Assembly: GCA_009695065.1 (NCBI GenBank)
Contig: SIBR01000036.1
Span: 1-39,588 of the forward strand
From: Opitutus sp.
Lineage (GTDB): Bacteria; Verrucomicrobiota; Verrucomicrobiae; Opitutales; Opitutaceae
Length of the DNA: 39,588 nt
Direction: 5' to 3'
Below, piece after piece: positions 7,604-16,287 of this stretch; positions within the stretch are counted from its first letter, which is position 1, and every line of letters begins with the position of its first letter. The position numbers and the translations under genes are program-made. The notes under the pieces were generated by a model. The model was given only the letters and a program-made list of their open reading frames with translations, was not told the DNA's origin and did not search any database.

Positions 7604-8848
7604 CTACATCGCGTACTTTTTCACCAGCGTGTCGTTCAGGGTCACGCCGAGTCCGGGGAGCGAGGGTACGGCGATTTCGCCATTTTCGAACTTTTCCGCC
7701 GGTAGCACGAGATCCCCGCGCCACGGCACCTCACCCCACTGCAGTTCGAGAATCTTAAAATTGCTCATCCCCGCGCAAACCTGAATCGACGCCGCGGTCG
7801 AGACCGGACCGCTGGGATTGTGCGGTGCGACCGTAATGCCATCCATCGCCGCGACGGCCGCGATGTGGGTGAGTTCGAGCAAGCCGCCGCAATGTTTCAC
7901 GTCGGGCATGATCACCTCGACGGCCTTGTTCCGGCACAGCGACGCGAACCCGTTGGTTTGGAAAAGCGTTTCGCCGCCCGCCATCTCCTGCTTGATGGCG
8001 CGACGAATCGCGACCGTCTCCGGCACCATCGTCGGCGCGACCGGCTCCTCGTACCACGTGAGCCGGTAGGGCTCGAGTCGTTGCGCGACGTCGATGGCGA
8101 GCGGGACATCGAAGAGACTATGCGCGTCCACCATGATCTGCACGCTGTCGCCCACCGCTTCGCGCACGGCGGCCACGCAGGCGATGCCGTCGATGACCGG
8201 GGGCGCTTTGGCGGGATCGGAAAAATCGCTGCGCTTGAATCCGTCCCATGGCGCCAGCTTCAGCGAGCGGAATCCCTCGGCTACCGCCTGTTTCGCCGTG
8301 GAGGCAAAGCCGGCCGGCGTGCGCGGCTTTGTCACACGGTTGATGTTGGCGTAGACGGGCAGGCGATCGCGGACTTGGCCGCCGAGCAGGTTGTAGGTCG
8401 GCTGGTTGAGGAGCTTTCCGGCGAGATCCCACAGCGCCTGCTCGATCGCGCTGAAGGCGGTGGCCACGAGCAGGCGGCCGGTCCTCGCGCGGGGCAGGCC
8501 GGCCTGCCGGAAACGGGCGATGTCGAGCGGCGAGTGGCCGCGGAGGAGTTCGAAAAACGCGTTGAGCTCCGACGTCATTCGAGCGGTGTCCGCGCGACTC
8601 GTTTTGGCAAAGCCAAACGCATCCGACGCCTCGCCGAGCCCGGACAGGCCGGTGTCGGTGTGCAGGCGGACAAAAACCCAGGCCGTGCGATCAGTCGCGC
8701 GGACGGGAAGCATTTCGAGGCGGGTGAGCTTGGCCGGGGACGCGGCGGCAGCGCCGGCCGCGGCCGACAGATTGCGGGTGAGAGCGGCGGCGAGCAGGGC
8801 GCCGCCGGTCGAGGCGAAGAAATTCCGGCGGGAAAACGGAGTCGTCAT
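7604..8848 (-). CDS. Tat-exported mandelate racemase / muconate lactonizing enzyme family protein
   Basis: A 414-residue enolase-superfamily enzyme. The N-terminus carries a Tat-type signal (SRRNFFASTGG, residues 6-16). The capping domain follows (about 40-160) and then the barrel. Visible catalytic features are Lys197 (SLKL), the metal ligands Asp241 (MVDAH), Glu267 (WYEEP) and Glu293 (GGETL), Asp316 (MPDVKHCGG) and His343 (APHNPSGP). This set fits a Mg-dependent acid-sugar dehydratase or racemase. Export by Tat is unusual for this mostly cytoplasmic family but recurs in Verrucomicrobia and Planctomycetes (recalled, not checked). The substrate is unknown, and no sugar transporter or other catabolic gene sits beside it. 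Confidence 0.87.
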   Translation of the reverse strand: MTTPFSRRNFFASTGGALLAAALTRNLSAAAGAAAASPAKLTRLEMLPVRATDRTAWVFVRLHTDTGLSGLGEASDAFGFAKTSRADTARMTSELNAFFELLRGHSPLDIARFRQAGLPRARTGRLLVATAFSAIEQALWDLAGKLLNQPTYNLLGGQVRDRLPVYANINRVTKPRTPAGFASTAKQAVAEGFRSLKLAPWDGFKRSDFSDPAKAPPVIDGIACVAAVREAVGDSVQIMVDAHSLFDVPLAIDVAQRLEPYRLTWYEEPVAPTMVPETVAIRRAIKQEMAGGETLFQTNGFASLCRNKAVEVIMPDVKHCGGLLELTHIAAVAAMDGITVAPHNPSGPVSTAASIQVCAGMSNFKILELQWGEVPWRGDLVLPAEKFENGEIAVPSLPGLGVTLNDTLVKKYAM

Positions 8849-9326
8849 GGGGATTGCGGGTGAAGGGTAAAATTTACGGCCCCGCCAATCGGGCGTGCAA
8901 TGTTATCCCGAAAAATCCGACTCCGGACGGGAGTAAACGACATTTTTTGTAGCCCTGCTCGGGAGAGCAGGGATGGCCTTCGGTCCATGACTGAGTCCCG
9001 CTTCTCCCGAAGCGGCGACAACGGCGCTGTTTCGTCGCCGCAAGAAATGGTGGGACCACGTGACAATGGCGGACGGGTCCGGGCGCCAGCCGCGTTTGGG
9101 CGGGGTTTTGTAACATTCATGTTACCGTTTCGATTTCGCCCTGGATTCGATTGAAAGAAAGATCGATCGCATGGAATTCCGCGTTGGCCTCTCCGCCGTC
9201 GTTTTTTCGTCACCGCTTCCGCGTACAGGCCTCTGGCTGCGCGACGGCCAAGGCTGATGCCGCCACCCATGAATTGCCGCCCCTTGAATCCATTTACCCG
9301 TGAGCAAACTGATCCCGGAAAATAAC
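8849..9326. other. Intergenic stretch between divergent genes
   Basis: No gene is seen. It contains the REPIN at 8948-9022 and must hold the promoters of the minus-strand enolase-family gene and the plus-strand mtrA relic. No clear -35/-10 pair could be recognised. Confidence 0.5.
8948..9022. repeat. REPIN: two hairpins, intact copy
   Basis: Left hairpin 8953-8972 (ccctgctcgggagagcaggg) preceded by gtag, then a spacer with ggtccatgactgag, then right hairpin 8997-9015 (cccgcttctcccgaagcgg). The same two-hairpin layout is seen at 13150-13226 and, interrupted, at 14080-14305. Confidence 0.85.
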
Positions 9327-10326
9327 ATGTTCATAAAATACCTGAGCCGATTGTCACCCTGCGACTTGGCGCCGCGTCGGGCGGTCTGTCGGCGATCATG
9401 CTCGTCACCTCGATTTTCGCGAAGACCGAGTCGGCCGCGCCGGCTACCATCGCCGCCCTGAATGGTGGCGCGATCTATGTGGGCGAGGCGGTTTGCATCG
9501 TCTGCCATTCGCCGCAGAACGCGCAGTTCACGCACACGCAGCACGCCAACGCCTTTCAACTGAACCCGAAAAACGAGCGCGAGAAACTGAGCTGCGAAGC
9601 CTGCCATGGCCCGGGTTCGAACCATCTCAAGGATCCGGCGAACCCGGCGAACCACGTGTCACTGGTGGGTTTTACCCGCGAATGGGGCACTCCGGTGGCG
9701 CAGCAAAACGGGATGTGCCCGACGTGCCATCAGGGTGGCCAGCACATGTTCTGGCCGGGCTTGACCCACGCGACCAATGAGCTGAGTTGCAGCGACTGTC
9801 ATAACCCGATGGCGAAGGTGAGCGCCACCGGCTCCTCCGGAAACCGAGCATCAATGAGACCTGCGAAAGCTGCCACCAGCAGCAGCGCGCCGAATTCTCC
9901 AAGCGTTCCCATATGCCTCTTCACGAGGGCAAGATGACCTGTGTGGACTGCCACAATCCCCACGGCTCGACTTCGAAATCTCTCCTCAAGGCCGATACGG
10001 TCAACGAAACCTGCTACACCTGCCACACGGAGAAGCGGGGCCCGTTCCTTTGGGAGCACGCGCCGGTGCGCGACAACTGCCTGACCTGCCACAATCCGCA
10101 CGGTTCGAACCAGGACAAACTGCTCACGGCCGCCCGGTCGTTCCTTTGCCAGCAGTGTCACGGAAACGGTCCCGCGGTCGGCCACCAGAGTACAATGTAC
10201 AACGCCGGCCAGATTCTGGGTGGCGGGGCGGGCCCGAGCACGCGCACCCTGGGCCGCTCCTGCCAGAATTGTCATTCGCAGATTCACGGCAGCAACCATC
10301 CGGGCGGCGCCCGGCTCCAGCGATGA
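9327..10326 (+). pseudogene. mtrA: Decaheme c-type cytochrome (MtrA/DmsE/PioA type), frameshifted
   Basis: Read across three frames, this encodes a periplasmic decaheme cytochrome. A start (MFIKYLSRL) lies in one frame at 9327; the hydrophobic core of the signal peptide (LSAIMLVTSIFA) and four heme motifs (CIVCH, CEACH, CPTCH, CSDCH) lie in a second frame up to about 9830; the remaining six (CESCH, CVDCH, CYTCH, CLTCH, CQQCH, CQNCH) lie in a third, ending at 10326. Ten CxxCH motifs match MtrA, which carries electrons through the outer-membrane porin MtrB. One shift is near 9350 and one near 9830, where a single missing base breaks the frame. The mtrB relic follows 32 bp later. The shift inside the coding region is firm; the N-terminal one is inferred from the signal peptide. 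Confidence 0.85.
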
Positions 10327-10358
10327 ACCCGCTCCATTTTTCCAGCGAAAGACCCAAC

Positions 10359-13037
10359 ATGAAAACGCCACTCCGGTTCCGTTGGCGCACGCTCGCCACC
10401 TGCGCTGGTCTCAGCCTCTCACCGGGCGTCGCCGCACCGTTTGCCGACACCGCCGTCGGCAAACGGTCGTGGACAACAGCCAGAGTGCGTCGACCCAGTC
10501 CTCGCAGCCCCTCGATCCCGATTGGGTGAAGGCGAGGCACACGCCCACCGGCCAGATGTTCAAATGGCCGTTTGCGATGCCCAGCGCCAAGGATATTCAG
10601 AAGTCGGCCTCGGGCTGGGAGTATTCCGGCCAGCTGGAATTTGGCGCAATCGGAGGCGACGCCGACGAACGCAACGCCCAATACCGGACGTATCAGGACG
10701 TCGACAACGGGGGCTACCTGAACAACTTCAGCCTGCAGATGCGCAAGCCCGGAGACGGGCAATATATCGAGCTGACGGGCGGCGGCGCCGGGCGCCACGA
10801 TCAATACTATGGTCTCCAATTCGGCCGGTCGAATGACTGGAAGTGGCAGGTGTTTTTCGGCGAGATCCCCCACGTGTTTACCGACCGGTATAAGTCGCTC
10901 TGGAACGGGGTCGGCACCGGCAACCTCACGCTCCTGCCCGGGCTCACGCCCGGGGGCACCGCGTCGACGACCGTGGACAACGCGAACGTCACCGCCGCTG
11001 CGGGCAAACCCACCACGACTTTGGGTCTGACGCGGAAGAAGGGCGGCGCCCGGTTGGACTTGGACTTGTCGAAAACGTGGAAAGCCTACATCGGTTACTC
11101 GGTTGAAAAGCGCGAGGGCGCCCGGCCCTTTGGCGCCGTGTGGGGCAACGCCGGCGGCACCGCGCCGATCGAAATCGCGGAGCCGGTCGACTACCAGACT
11201 CAGGAAATCCTCGCGGGTATATTGTACGCCGACGGACGGAACGCGTTTAATCTTCGGCTGTCCGCCTCGCTGTTCGATAACAACATTGGTGCCCTCACGT
11301 TTCAGGAGCCCTATCGCATCGCCCCGCCCGGTGGCGTGACCACCACGCCGGCGGCCGGCGCCTACACCCAGGGACGTTTCGACCTCGCGCCCAACAATCG
11401 CGCCTACAACGCCCGAGCGGAATACACGCGCTCATTCCCGGATTTCTACCGCAGCCAGCTCACGGCGGTGGTGTCGGGTGGCCGGTGGCGCCAGGACGAC
11501 GACCTCATTCCCTACACCCGATTCCGAATCTCGTGCTGACGAATGTCACGGTCCAGCCGGGTGGCAATTGGGACACGGTCGGCGCGCTCAGCCGCAAAAC
11601 CGCCGCGGCCACGATCGACACGCGCCTGGCCGATCTCACGTTCTCGATGAATTCGGCCGACGAGCTGAATCTGAAGCTCAAGGCGCGCTTCAACGAGACG
11701 AAGAACAACACCATTCCGTTTCTCGCCGTAAATCCCAACGCCGTTTACGTCGATGCTGACGCGGCCACGGCCGGAAACCAAACCCGCGGACTCACGCTTG
11801 ATGGCGTCACCGGAGTTTTGGGGCCGCCTCATCAACGATGGCAGCGGCCAGAATATCCTGACGGGTGCGAATGCCAATCCGGCCGGCAATATTCCCATCA
11901 ATAGCAATTATTACGACAGCAAGCAGTACCGGTTTGGACCGGCCGCGGACTATCATCTGAGCAAAGTTTCCTCGGTGAACGCGACGTTTGAGCGCGAGAT
12001 CACGTTGCGGGAACACCGCGAGCGGAACCGGACGTGGGAAGACCGGACCAAGATCGGTTATGTGAATCGCGGTCTGCCCGACACCAGTCTGCGGTTTTCC
12101 TACGAATATGACGTCCGCCGGGGCAGCACTTATGTCGCCTCGAGCTACGACAGTTTATTTAGCTCCGTGCTGTTTCCGATCCCGCCGACCCCGGGCACGA
12201 ACGTCTCAAGCTGGATCTTTCGTAACAATTCCGGGTTTCGCGCGTTCGACCTTTCCGACCGCGATCAACACGTGGGCAACCTCCGCGTCGATACGATGCT
12301 GCGTCCGAACTTGGATGCCGGGGTTTCGCTGCAGGCGAAGGAGTCCAAATTCCCCGACGCCGGCTACGGCCGCACCCAACAGGGTCAGCGCTCGGCTAAT
12401 CTCGATTTGAATTACTAGCCCTCGCCCCAGCGCTCCGTCTACTTTTCCTACTCCTATCAGGTCGGCAAATACCGGCAGGCTTCCATCGCGAACGCCAATG
12501 GCGCGGTTACGATTGGTTTGGTGACACCATTGGGGACGGTCACTCCGGCCAACGCAATCGCCATCGGGGCGGCGCCAGGCGGGCCGATTTTCCCGTTGAG
12601 CAACACCTGGACGTCCGACGGAGCGGATCGCAACCACGTGCTGAGTCTCGGCCTGAAACAGGAGATCGGAAAGGCCAGCCTGAACGTGGACGACTCCTAT
12701 TCGACGGGGCGGACGCGCATCGAATATGGCTACACCGTCGGCGGGGCCTCAATGCGAACAACGCCGCGTTGGCCGGCACCCGCATGCCCGACATGGCGAC
12801 GGATACCAACTACCTTGACGCCAGCCTGCGCATCCCGCTCTCGCCGCGCTTCGCGGCGCGCCTGATTTATCGGTACCAGAAGGAGATCATCTGCGACTGG
12901 CATTACCAGAATCTCAATGGCACGCCGGTTGTGCTCGGCAACAACACCGCCGCGGTGCCGACGTCCATCCAGTTGGATGGGGCCCGTATGGCTATCAGGT
13001 CAACTGGTGCGGCGTGATGCTCGAAATCAAATCCTAA
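10359..13037 (+). pseudogene. mtrB: MtrB/PioB-type outer-membrane porin, multiply broken
   Basis: Partner porin of the decaheme cytochrome, readable only across frames. The signal peptide starts MKTPLRFRWRTLATCAGL at 10359. The N-terminal barrel (GWEYSGQLEFGAIGGDADE, YLNNFSLQMRKPGDGQYIEL, YGLQFGRSNDWKWQVFFGE) lies in another frame to about 11520, then shifts occur near 11520, 11820, 12745 and 12981. An in-frame TAG at 12416-12418 replaces a codon in LDLNY(Q)PSPQRSVYF, consistent with CAG to TAG. The last frame ends YGYQVNWCGVMLEIKS at 13037. That makes five shifts and one nonsense codon; three of the shifts touch runs of four identical bases. MtrB normally forms a 26- to 28-strand barrel around MtrA. 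The gene must be non-functional unless the assembly is wrong at many points. Confidence 0.85.
10436..10467. repeat. Perfect hairpin at the mtrB signal-peptide breakpoint
   Basis: A 13-bp perfect inverted repeat (accgtttgccgac / gtcggcaaacggt) with a 6-base loop. It lies where the frame changes between the signal peptide and the mature barrel. Confidence 0.8.
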
Positions 13038-13332
13038 CCCGCATATCCAATCCACGAGCGTTTTTTGGCGACCTTCAGTCGAAGGTGTGCCAATCTCGAT
13101 TCTCTTCGTTCCTGTTCGCGACGATTTCAAAATATCACATTCGGTATTCGTAGCCCTGATCGGGAGAACAGGGACCATTGAGCATCGCTACCCAGGTCAG
13201 TCCCGCCTCTCCCGAGGCGGGCTACAGCAAGAAACAAAACACTCCGCGAAATCGGATTCGACCTCTGAGTCAAAAGTCTCCTCCTTTGGTTGCGGCTGCC
13301 GCGGTAGGAAATATGCCGGCTACCTCCTGAAA
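13038..13332. repeat. Gap before azurin with a REPIN
   Basis: The REPIN runs from 13150 to 13226: gtagccctgatcgggagaac on the left and hairpin 13202-13221 (cccgcctctcccgaggcggg) on the right. The azurin promoter should lie here or just after; an AT-rich patch (tttcaaaatatcacattcgg, 13124-13143) is noted but no promoter is called. Confidence 0.7.
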
Positions 13333-13809
13333 ATGAAATCTAACTTCCCTGTCTTACTTTTCACGGTGGGCGCGCTGCTCGCCTCTCTGCCGGTGCTGCC
13401 GGCGTCCCAGGCCCCGGCCGCGCGGGTCATCAAGATCAAGGCCGGCGTGGACAACGCCATGAAGTTTGACGTCGCGACCATCACGGCCGCGCCCGGTGAG
13501 ACGATCACGGTTAGCCTCACGAATGCCTGCGTGCTGCCCAAGGTGATCATGGGCCACAACTGGGTGTTGCTCACGGCGGGAACCGATCCCATTGCCTTTG
13601 CGACGGCGGCGGCCTCCGAGGCGGGCAACGGTTACATTCCGGAAAAGCAAAAGGACAAGGTTGTGGCCGTGGTGGGGTTGCTCGGGCCCAACGAGACCGG
13701 CGAGGTCACGTTCAAAGTACCGGCGACCCCCGGCGAGTATCCGTTCCTTTGCACGTTTCCGGCTCACTGCGCCATCGGGATGAAGGGCGTGCTCGTCGTG
13801 AAGAATTAG
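13333..13809 (+). CDS. Azurin-like blue copper protein (cupredoxin)
   Basis: A 158-residue periplasmic protein with a signal peptide (about residues 1-25, MKSNFPVLLFTVGALLASLP). Type 1 copper ligands are visible: His75 (MGHNWVL), then Cys140, His145 and Met150 in FLCTFPAHCAIGMKG. The His-to-Met spacing is one residue longer than in classical azurin, and an extra Cys (Cys146) follows His145. It shuttles single electrons in the periplasm. The open frame reaches back to 13087, but the ATG at 13333 gives a normal signal peptide. It lies 295 bp downstream of the broken mtrAB pair on the same strand and may once have been its soluble electron carrier; unlike them it is intact. Confidence 0.9.
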   Translation: MKSNFPVLLFTVGALLASLPVLPASQAPAARVIKIKAGVDNAMKFDVATITAAPGETITVSLTNACVLPKVIMGHNWVLLTAGTDPIAFATAAASEAGNGYIPEKQKDKVVAVVGLLGPNETGEVTFKVPATPGEYPFLCTFPAHCAIGMKGVLVVKN

Positions 13810-13860
13810 TTGCGGGCGAGTCGGGACGTCTGGAGACGACGCGGAGCACGGCTGCGCTCA

Positions 13861-14010
13861 GCCGTATTCATGCAGTCGAAAGACGTTCCAGGAGTGACCG
13901 GACGAACAGTAATTGGTGTAAGGCTGCCGCTTGACGGCAGGCGGCAATGTTCATTCGAAGAGCGGCCCGTCGGCGAGCGACGGCCATACATTCCATTGCA
14001 TCGTTACGGC
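13861..14010. mobile_element. 150-bp non-coding element with 3-bp target duplication, copy A
   Basis: Starts gccgtattcatgcagtcg and ends cattgcatcgttacggc. It is flanked by tca on both sides (13858-13860 and 14011-14013). It has the same length, terminal sequences and an internal tcgaagagcg at the same offset as copy B, but most of the middle differs. Internal hairpins include ctgccg/cggcag and arms around cccgtcg/cgacgg. It is too short to code for a transposase. Confidence 0.7.
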
Positions 14011-14079
14011 TCAGCCGGAATCATGCAGCCCCGCCCGCAAAACGCGTTTTGCCTGTGACGGGAAGAAACGGCGGTTTTT

Positions 14080-14305
14080 GTAGCCCTGCGCGGGAGAGCA
14101 GGGATGGCCTTAGCCGTAACAATTCAGTCGGAAGGCGTTTTCTCTCCGAAAACGAAGGCACTGAAAGGTCGACGGCGACCTCCGGGCGCCGTCTCAGAAG
14201 GTACGCTCGAAGAACGCGCCCGGAGGTCGCGTTCCACCCCAATCCAACTGCATCGTTACGGCTTAGGTCCATGACTGAGCCCCGCTTCTCCCGAAGCGGC
14301 CTACA
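14080..14305. repeat. REPIN interrupted by the 150-bp element
   Basis: The left hairpin (gtagccctgcgcgggagagc onward, 14080-14103) and right hairpin (14281-14299, cccgcttctcccgaagcgg) match the intact copy at 8948-9022. Removing 14113-14262 plus one tta restores ggatggccttaggtccatga, one base different from the intact copy. Confidence 0.85.
14113..14262. mobile_element. 150-bp non-coding element with 3-bp target duplication, copy B
   Basis: Terminal inverted repeat gccgtaac / gttacggc, flanked by tta on both sides (14110-14112 and 14263-14265). Inside is a perfect 15-bp stem (gcgacctccgggcgc / gcgcccggaggtcgc) with a 26-base loop. No coding capacity. The interrupted host REPIN makes the insertion boundaries clear. 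Confidence 0.8.
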
Positions 14306-14337
14306 ACGGGCTCCGGCTGCCACTGCGTTGATCCGGA

Positions 14338-15282
14338 TCAGGGGCTGCGGACGGAACGCTTTCGCGCGCTCGGAAAGTCGGGCGGGACCTTCTGCGTGAC
14401 CTGGCCCGTGGCGACCCATTCGGTGCCGCGCTGCAGGGTGACAATGAAGCCGGCACAGGTCAGCGCGGGGTAGGGCGGCGTGTGGGCCGGAGAGACGTGC
14501 CCGAAGGTGCTGTGGAAGATACGGCCTTTGCCGTAGGTGATCGTCATAAGCATGGGCTCGTGCTCGTTGCTGGCTGTGGGGAATTTCGACTTGTCGGCGA
14601 ACGCAGTGGCGAGCACCTCGACGTTTTTCGCCGGACCGCGCAGCTGGCTGTAAATTTCATCCTGGGCGTGCTGCCACGACGCGGGCAGTCCTTTCATGAT
14701 CGGATGTTCCGGGGCGCGGGTGATTACGGCATATTCGTGCGCCGGCGGATGACCGTAGGTGCCGGGCGAATTGTCGGTCACGCTGTGGCCGTCGCGCCAA
14801 CGGATTTTCACGCCCGATTCGATCGTGCGGGCGTTGACCTTGCCGTCGGGCGTCATGCCCCAGCCGCCGATGCCGATCATCTCGTTGAACTCGGGCCAGT
14901 TGGGAAACGCGTTGTCGGCGGCGTGAATCGTGACGAGACCGCCGCCGTTTTTCATGTAGGCGACGAACGCCTGCTTCGTGGCCGCGGGCCAGTCCCTCGA
15001 CTCGTAATCCATCACGACCGCGGCGTAGTCGGAAAACTTCGGATGGAAGTCGGAGGTTTCGACGCCCGTGAGCGGGGCGGTCACGGTGTCGACGGCGAAG
15101 AGACCGGTTTGCTCAAGGTAGGTCTTTACCAGCGGGCTGCTCTTGGTCCAATCGTGATAGCGATTCGATTCGCCGGTGAGCAGCATGATGCGCACCTTGG
15201 GGCGATCAGCGGCGACCAGCGTGGTGGCGACGGCGAGGAAGGTGACGGCGACGGAGGTCAGGAGGCGGGGGAGGTGGAGCAT
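14338..15282 (-). CDS. Exported ThuA-domain protein
   Basis: A 314-residue protein with a signal peptide (MLHLPRLLTSVAVTFLAVATTLVAA). The rest is one ThuA domain, a class I glutamine amidotransferase-like fold: VRIMLLTGESNRYHDW near the N-terminus, YAAVVMDYES, YMKNGGGLVTIHAADNAFPNW (about 125-145), and HPIMKGLP. The His of VTIHAAD and the conserved HEYAV and EPMLMTITYGKGRIFH segments fit this family. ThuA proteins are linked to sugar utilisation and are very common in Verrucomicrobia and Planctomycetes, but their reaction is unclear. The ATG at 15282 is preferred over an upstream in-frame start because of the signal peptide. Confidence 0.88.
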   Translation of the reverse strand: MLHLPRLLTSVAVTFLAVATTLVAADRPKVRIMLLTGESNRYHDWTKSSPLVKTYLEQTGLFAVDTVTAPLTGVETSDFHPKFSDYAAVVMDYESRDWPAATKQAFVAYMKNGGGLVTIHAADNAFPNWPEFNEMIGIGGWGMTPDGKVNARTIESGVKIRWRDGHSVTDNSPGTYGHPPAHEYAVITRAPEHPIMKGLPASWQHAQDEIYSQLRGPAKNVEVLATAFADKSKFPTASNEHEPMLMTITYGKGRIFHSTFGHVSPAHTPPYPALTCAGFIVTLQRGTEWVATGQVTQKVPPDFPSARKRSVRSP

Positions 15283-15388
15283 GGCAGGGTTGCGGGGAAT
15301 TTTTAAAACGGACTCAGGGCAGGAAATCCGGCACGAAGAAAGCGGTGTCATGACGGAGCCCGCGCGGCAAGCGCTCTTCGAGGACAAT

Positions 15389-15541
15389 CCCGGCTCTCTC
15401 GAGCCGGGCTCCTGGGTACGGAATCACGATAGATAATCCCGGCCACGTAGCCCGCTTCGAGAGAAGCGGGACTTTGGCAATTCGAACCTACTACCCCAAT
15501 ATTGGGGTGAAATGCGCGTGGCCCGCTTCGGGAGAAGCGGG
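15389..15541. repeat. REP/REPIN cluster upstream of the RAYT gene
   Basis: Hairpins at 15389-15408 (cccggctctctcgagccggg), 15451-15470 (cccgcttcgagagaagcggg) and 15522-15541 (cccgcttcgggagaagcggg). The first is inverted relative to the second, as in a REPIN; between them lies ggtacggaatcacgatagat. A separate perfect 14-bp palindrome ccccaatattgggg lies at 15494-15507. Confidence 0.9.
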
Positions 15542-15573
15542 AAGTCTGATCGGCACTCAGCTTTCTCCCTCTC

Positions 15574-16119
15574 ATGCTACCCGTTCTGAAATCCACGCTT
15601 CCCCGGCTGGCCCGCGAATCATATCAAGGCCGGTCCATCGTTTTCTGGACTCACACTCTCGAGGGACGGGCGACCGGATGGTTGCACGATCGCTTCCATC
15701 AATGCTTCCGCGAAGTGCTGCTCCATGCTGGCGGACGCTACGCCCTGGGGTGTCCAATCTACGTGCTGATGCCGGATCACTGGCATCTCGTTTGGATGGG
15801 ATTGGCGGAATCGTTTGATCAATGGCTGGCGAATCGTTTCGTCAGAAAACACCTCGCGGCCCAACTGCGGGTTGGGGCGCTGCAAGATCGCGCCCACGAT
15901 CACATTTTGCGGAACGAGGAATGCGGCCGAAACGCCTTTATGGCCACGTGCCAGTATGTGCGGGAGAATCCGGTTCGAGCCGGTCTTGTGGCTGCGGGTC
16001 AGGATTAGCCGTATCTGGGGGCGATGGTGCCGGGCTATCCTGGACTCGATCCGCGGCGGACGGAATTCTGGGAAGTATATTGGAAGGTATTCAATCGACT
16101 GGTCGAAACGTCGAAATAG
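15574..16119 (+). pseudogene. REP-associated tyrosine transposase (RAYT), in-frame stop
   Basis: An IS200/IS605-like Y1 transposase. The HUH motif is in VLMPDHWHLVWMGL and the catalytic tyrosine in CQYVRENPVRAGLV. The start ATG at 15574 follows the REP cluster directly. The frame meets TAG at 16006-16008 after 144 residues. Beyond it the same frame continues with PYLGAMVPGYPGLDPRRTEF and FWEVYWKVFNRLVETSK to a second stop at 16117, matching the C-terminal tail these proteins normally have, where a Trp precedes PYLGA. A TGG to TAG change is the simplest reading. The HUH and Tyr are before the stop, so a 144-residue product with catalytic residues could still be made. REP hairpins lie on both sides, the expected context for a RAYT. 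Confidence 0.85.
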
Positions 16120-16120
16120 T

Positions 16121-16272
16121 CCCGGCTCTCTCGAGCCGGGCTACAGGGTGCGGAATCACGATAGATTAGTCCCGGCTCTTTCGAGCCGGGCTACATCCGG
16201 CAATGTAGCCCGCTTCGAGGGAAGCGGGATGGAAAAGCGAGATTTTGTGTGGCCCGCTTCGAGAGAAGCGGG
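16121..16272. repeat. REP/REPIN cluster downstream of the RAYT gene
   Basis: Hairpins at 16121-16140, 16171-16190, 16209-16228 and 16253-16272. The first two are cccggctctYtcgagccggg; the last two are cccgcttcgagRgaagcggg in inverted orientation. The spacer cggaatcacgatagat recurs from the upstream cluster. The last hairpin lies 15 bp past the cobW-type gene's stop and may also end its transcript. Confidence 0.9.
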
Positions 16273-16287
16273 AGGCGCCGCAAGAAA

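Larger units (their letters stand above)
13810..14337. other. Intergenic stretch made of nested repeat elements
   Basis: No gene is seen. The stretch consists almost entirely of two 150-bp elements (13861-14010 and 14113-14262), the second sitting inside a REPIN (14080-14305). A short palindrome aaaacgcgtttt lies at 14039-14050. Confidence 0.75.

Noticed and set aside
9327..13037. Programmed frameshifting or stop-codon readthrough in mtrA/mtrB
   Set aside because: Seven shifts in both directions plus a nonsense codon, without slippery heptamers followed by structures, fit decay far better than recoding.
15389..16272. CRISPR-like array of palindromic repeats
   Set aside because: The repeats are 20-bp REP hairpins at uneven spacing and in both orientations, with a RAYT gene between them; spacers are neither uniform in length nor diverse.
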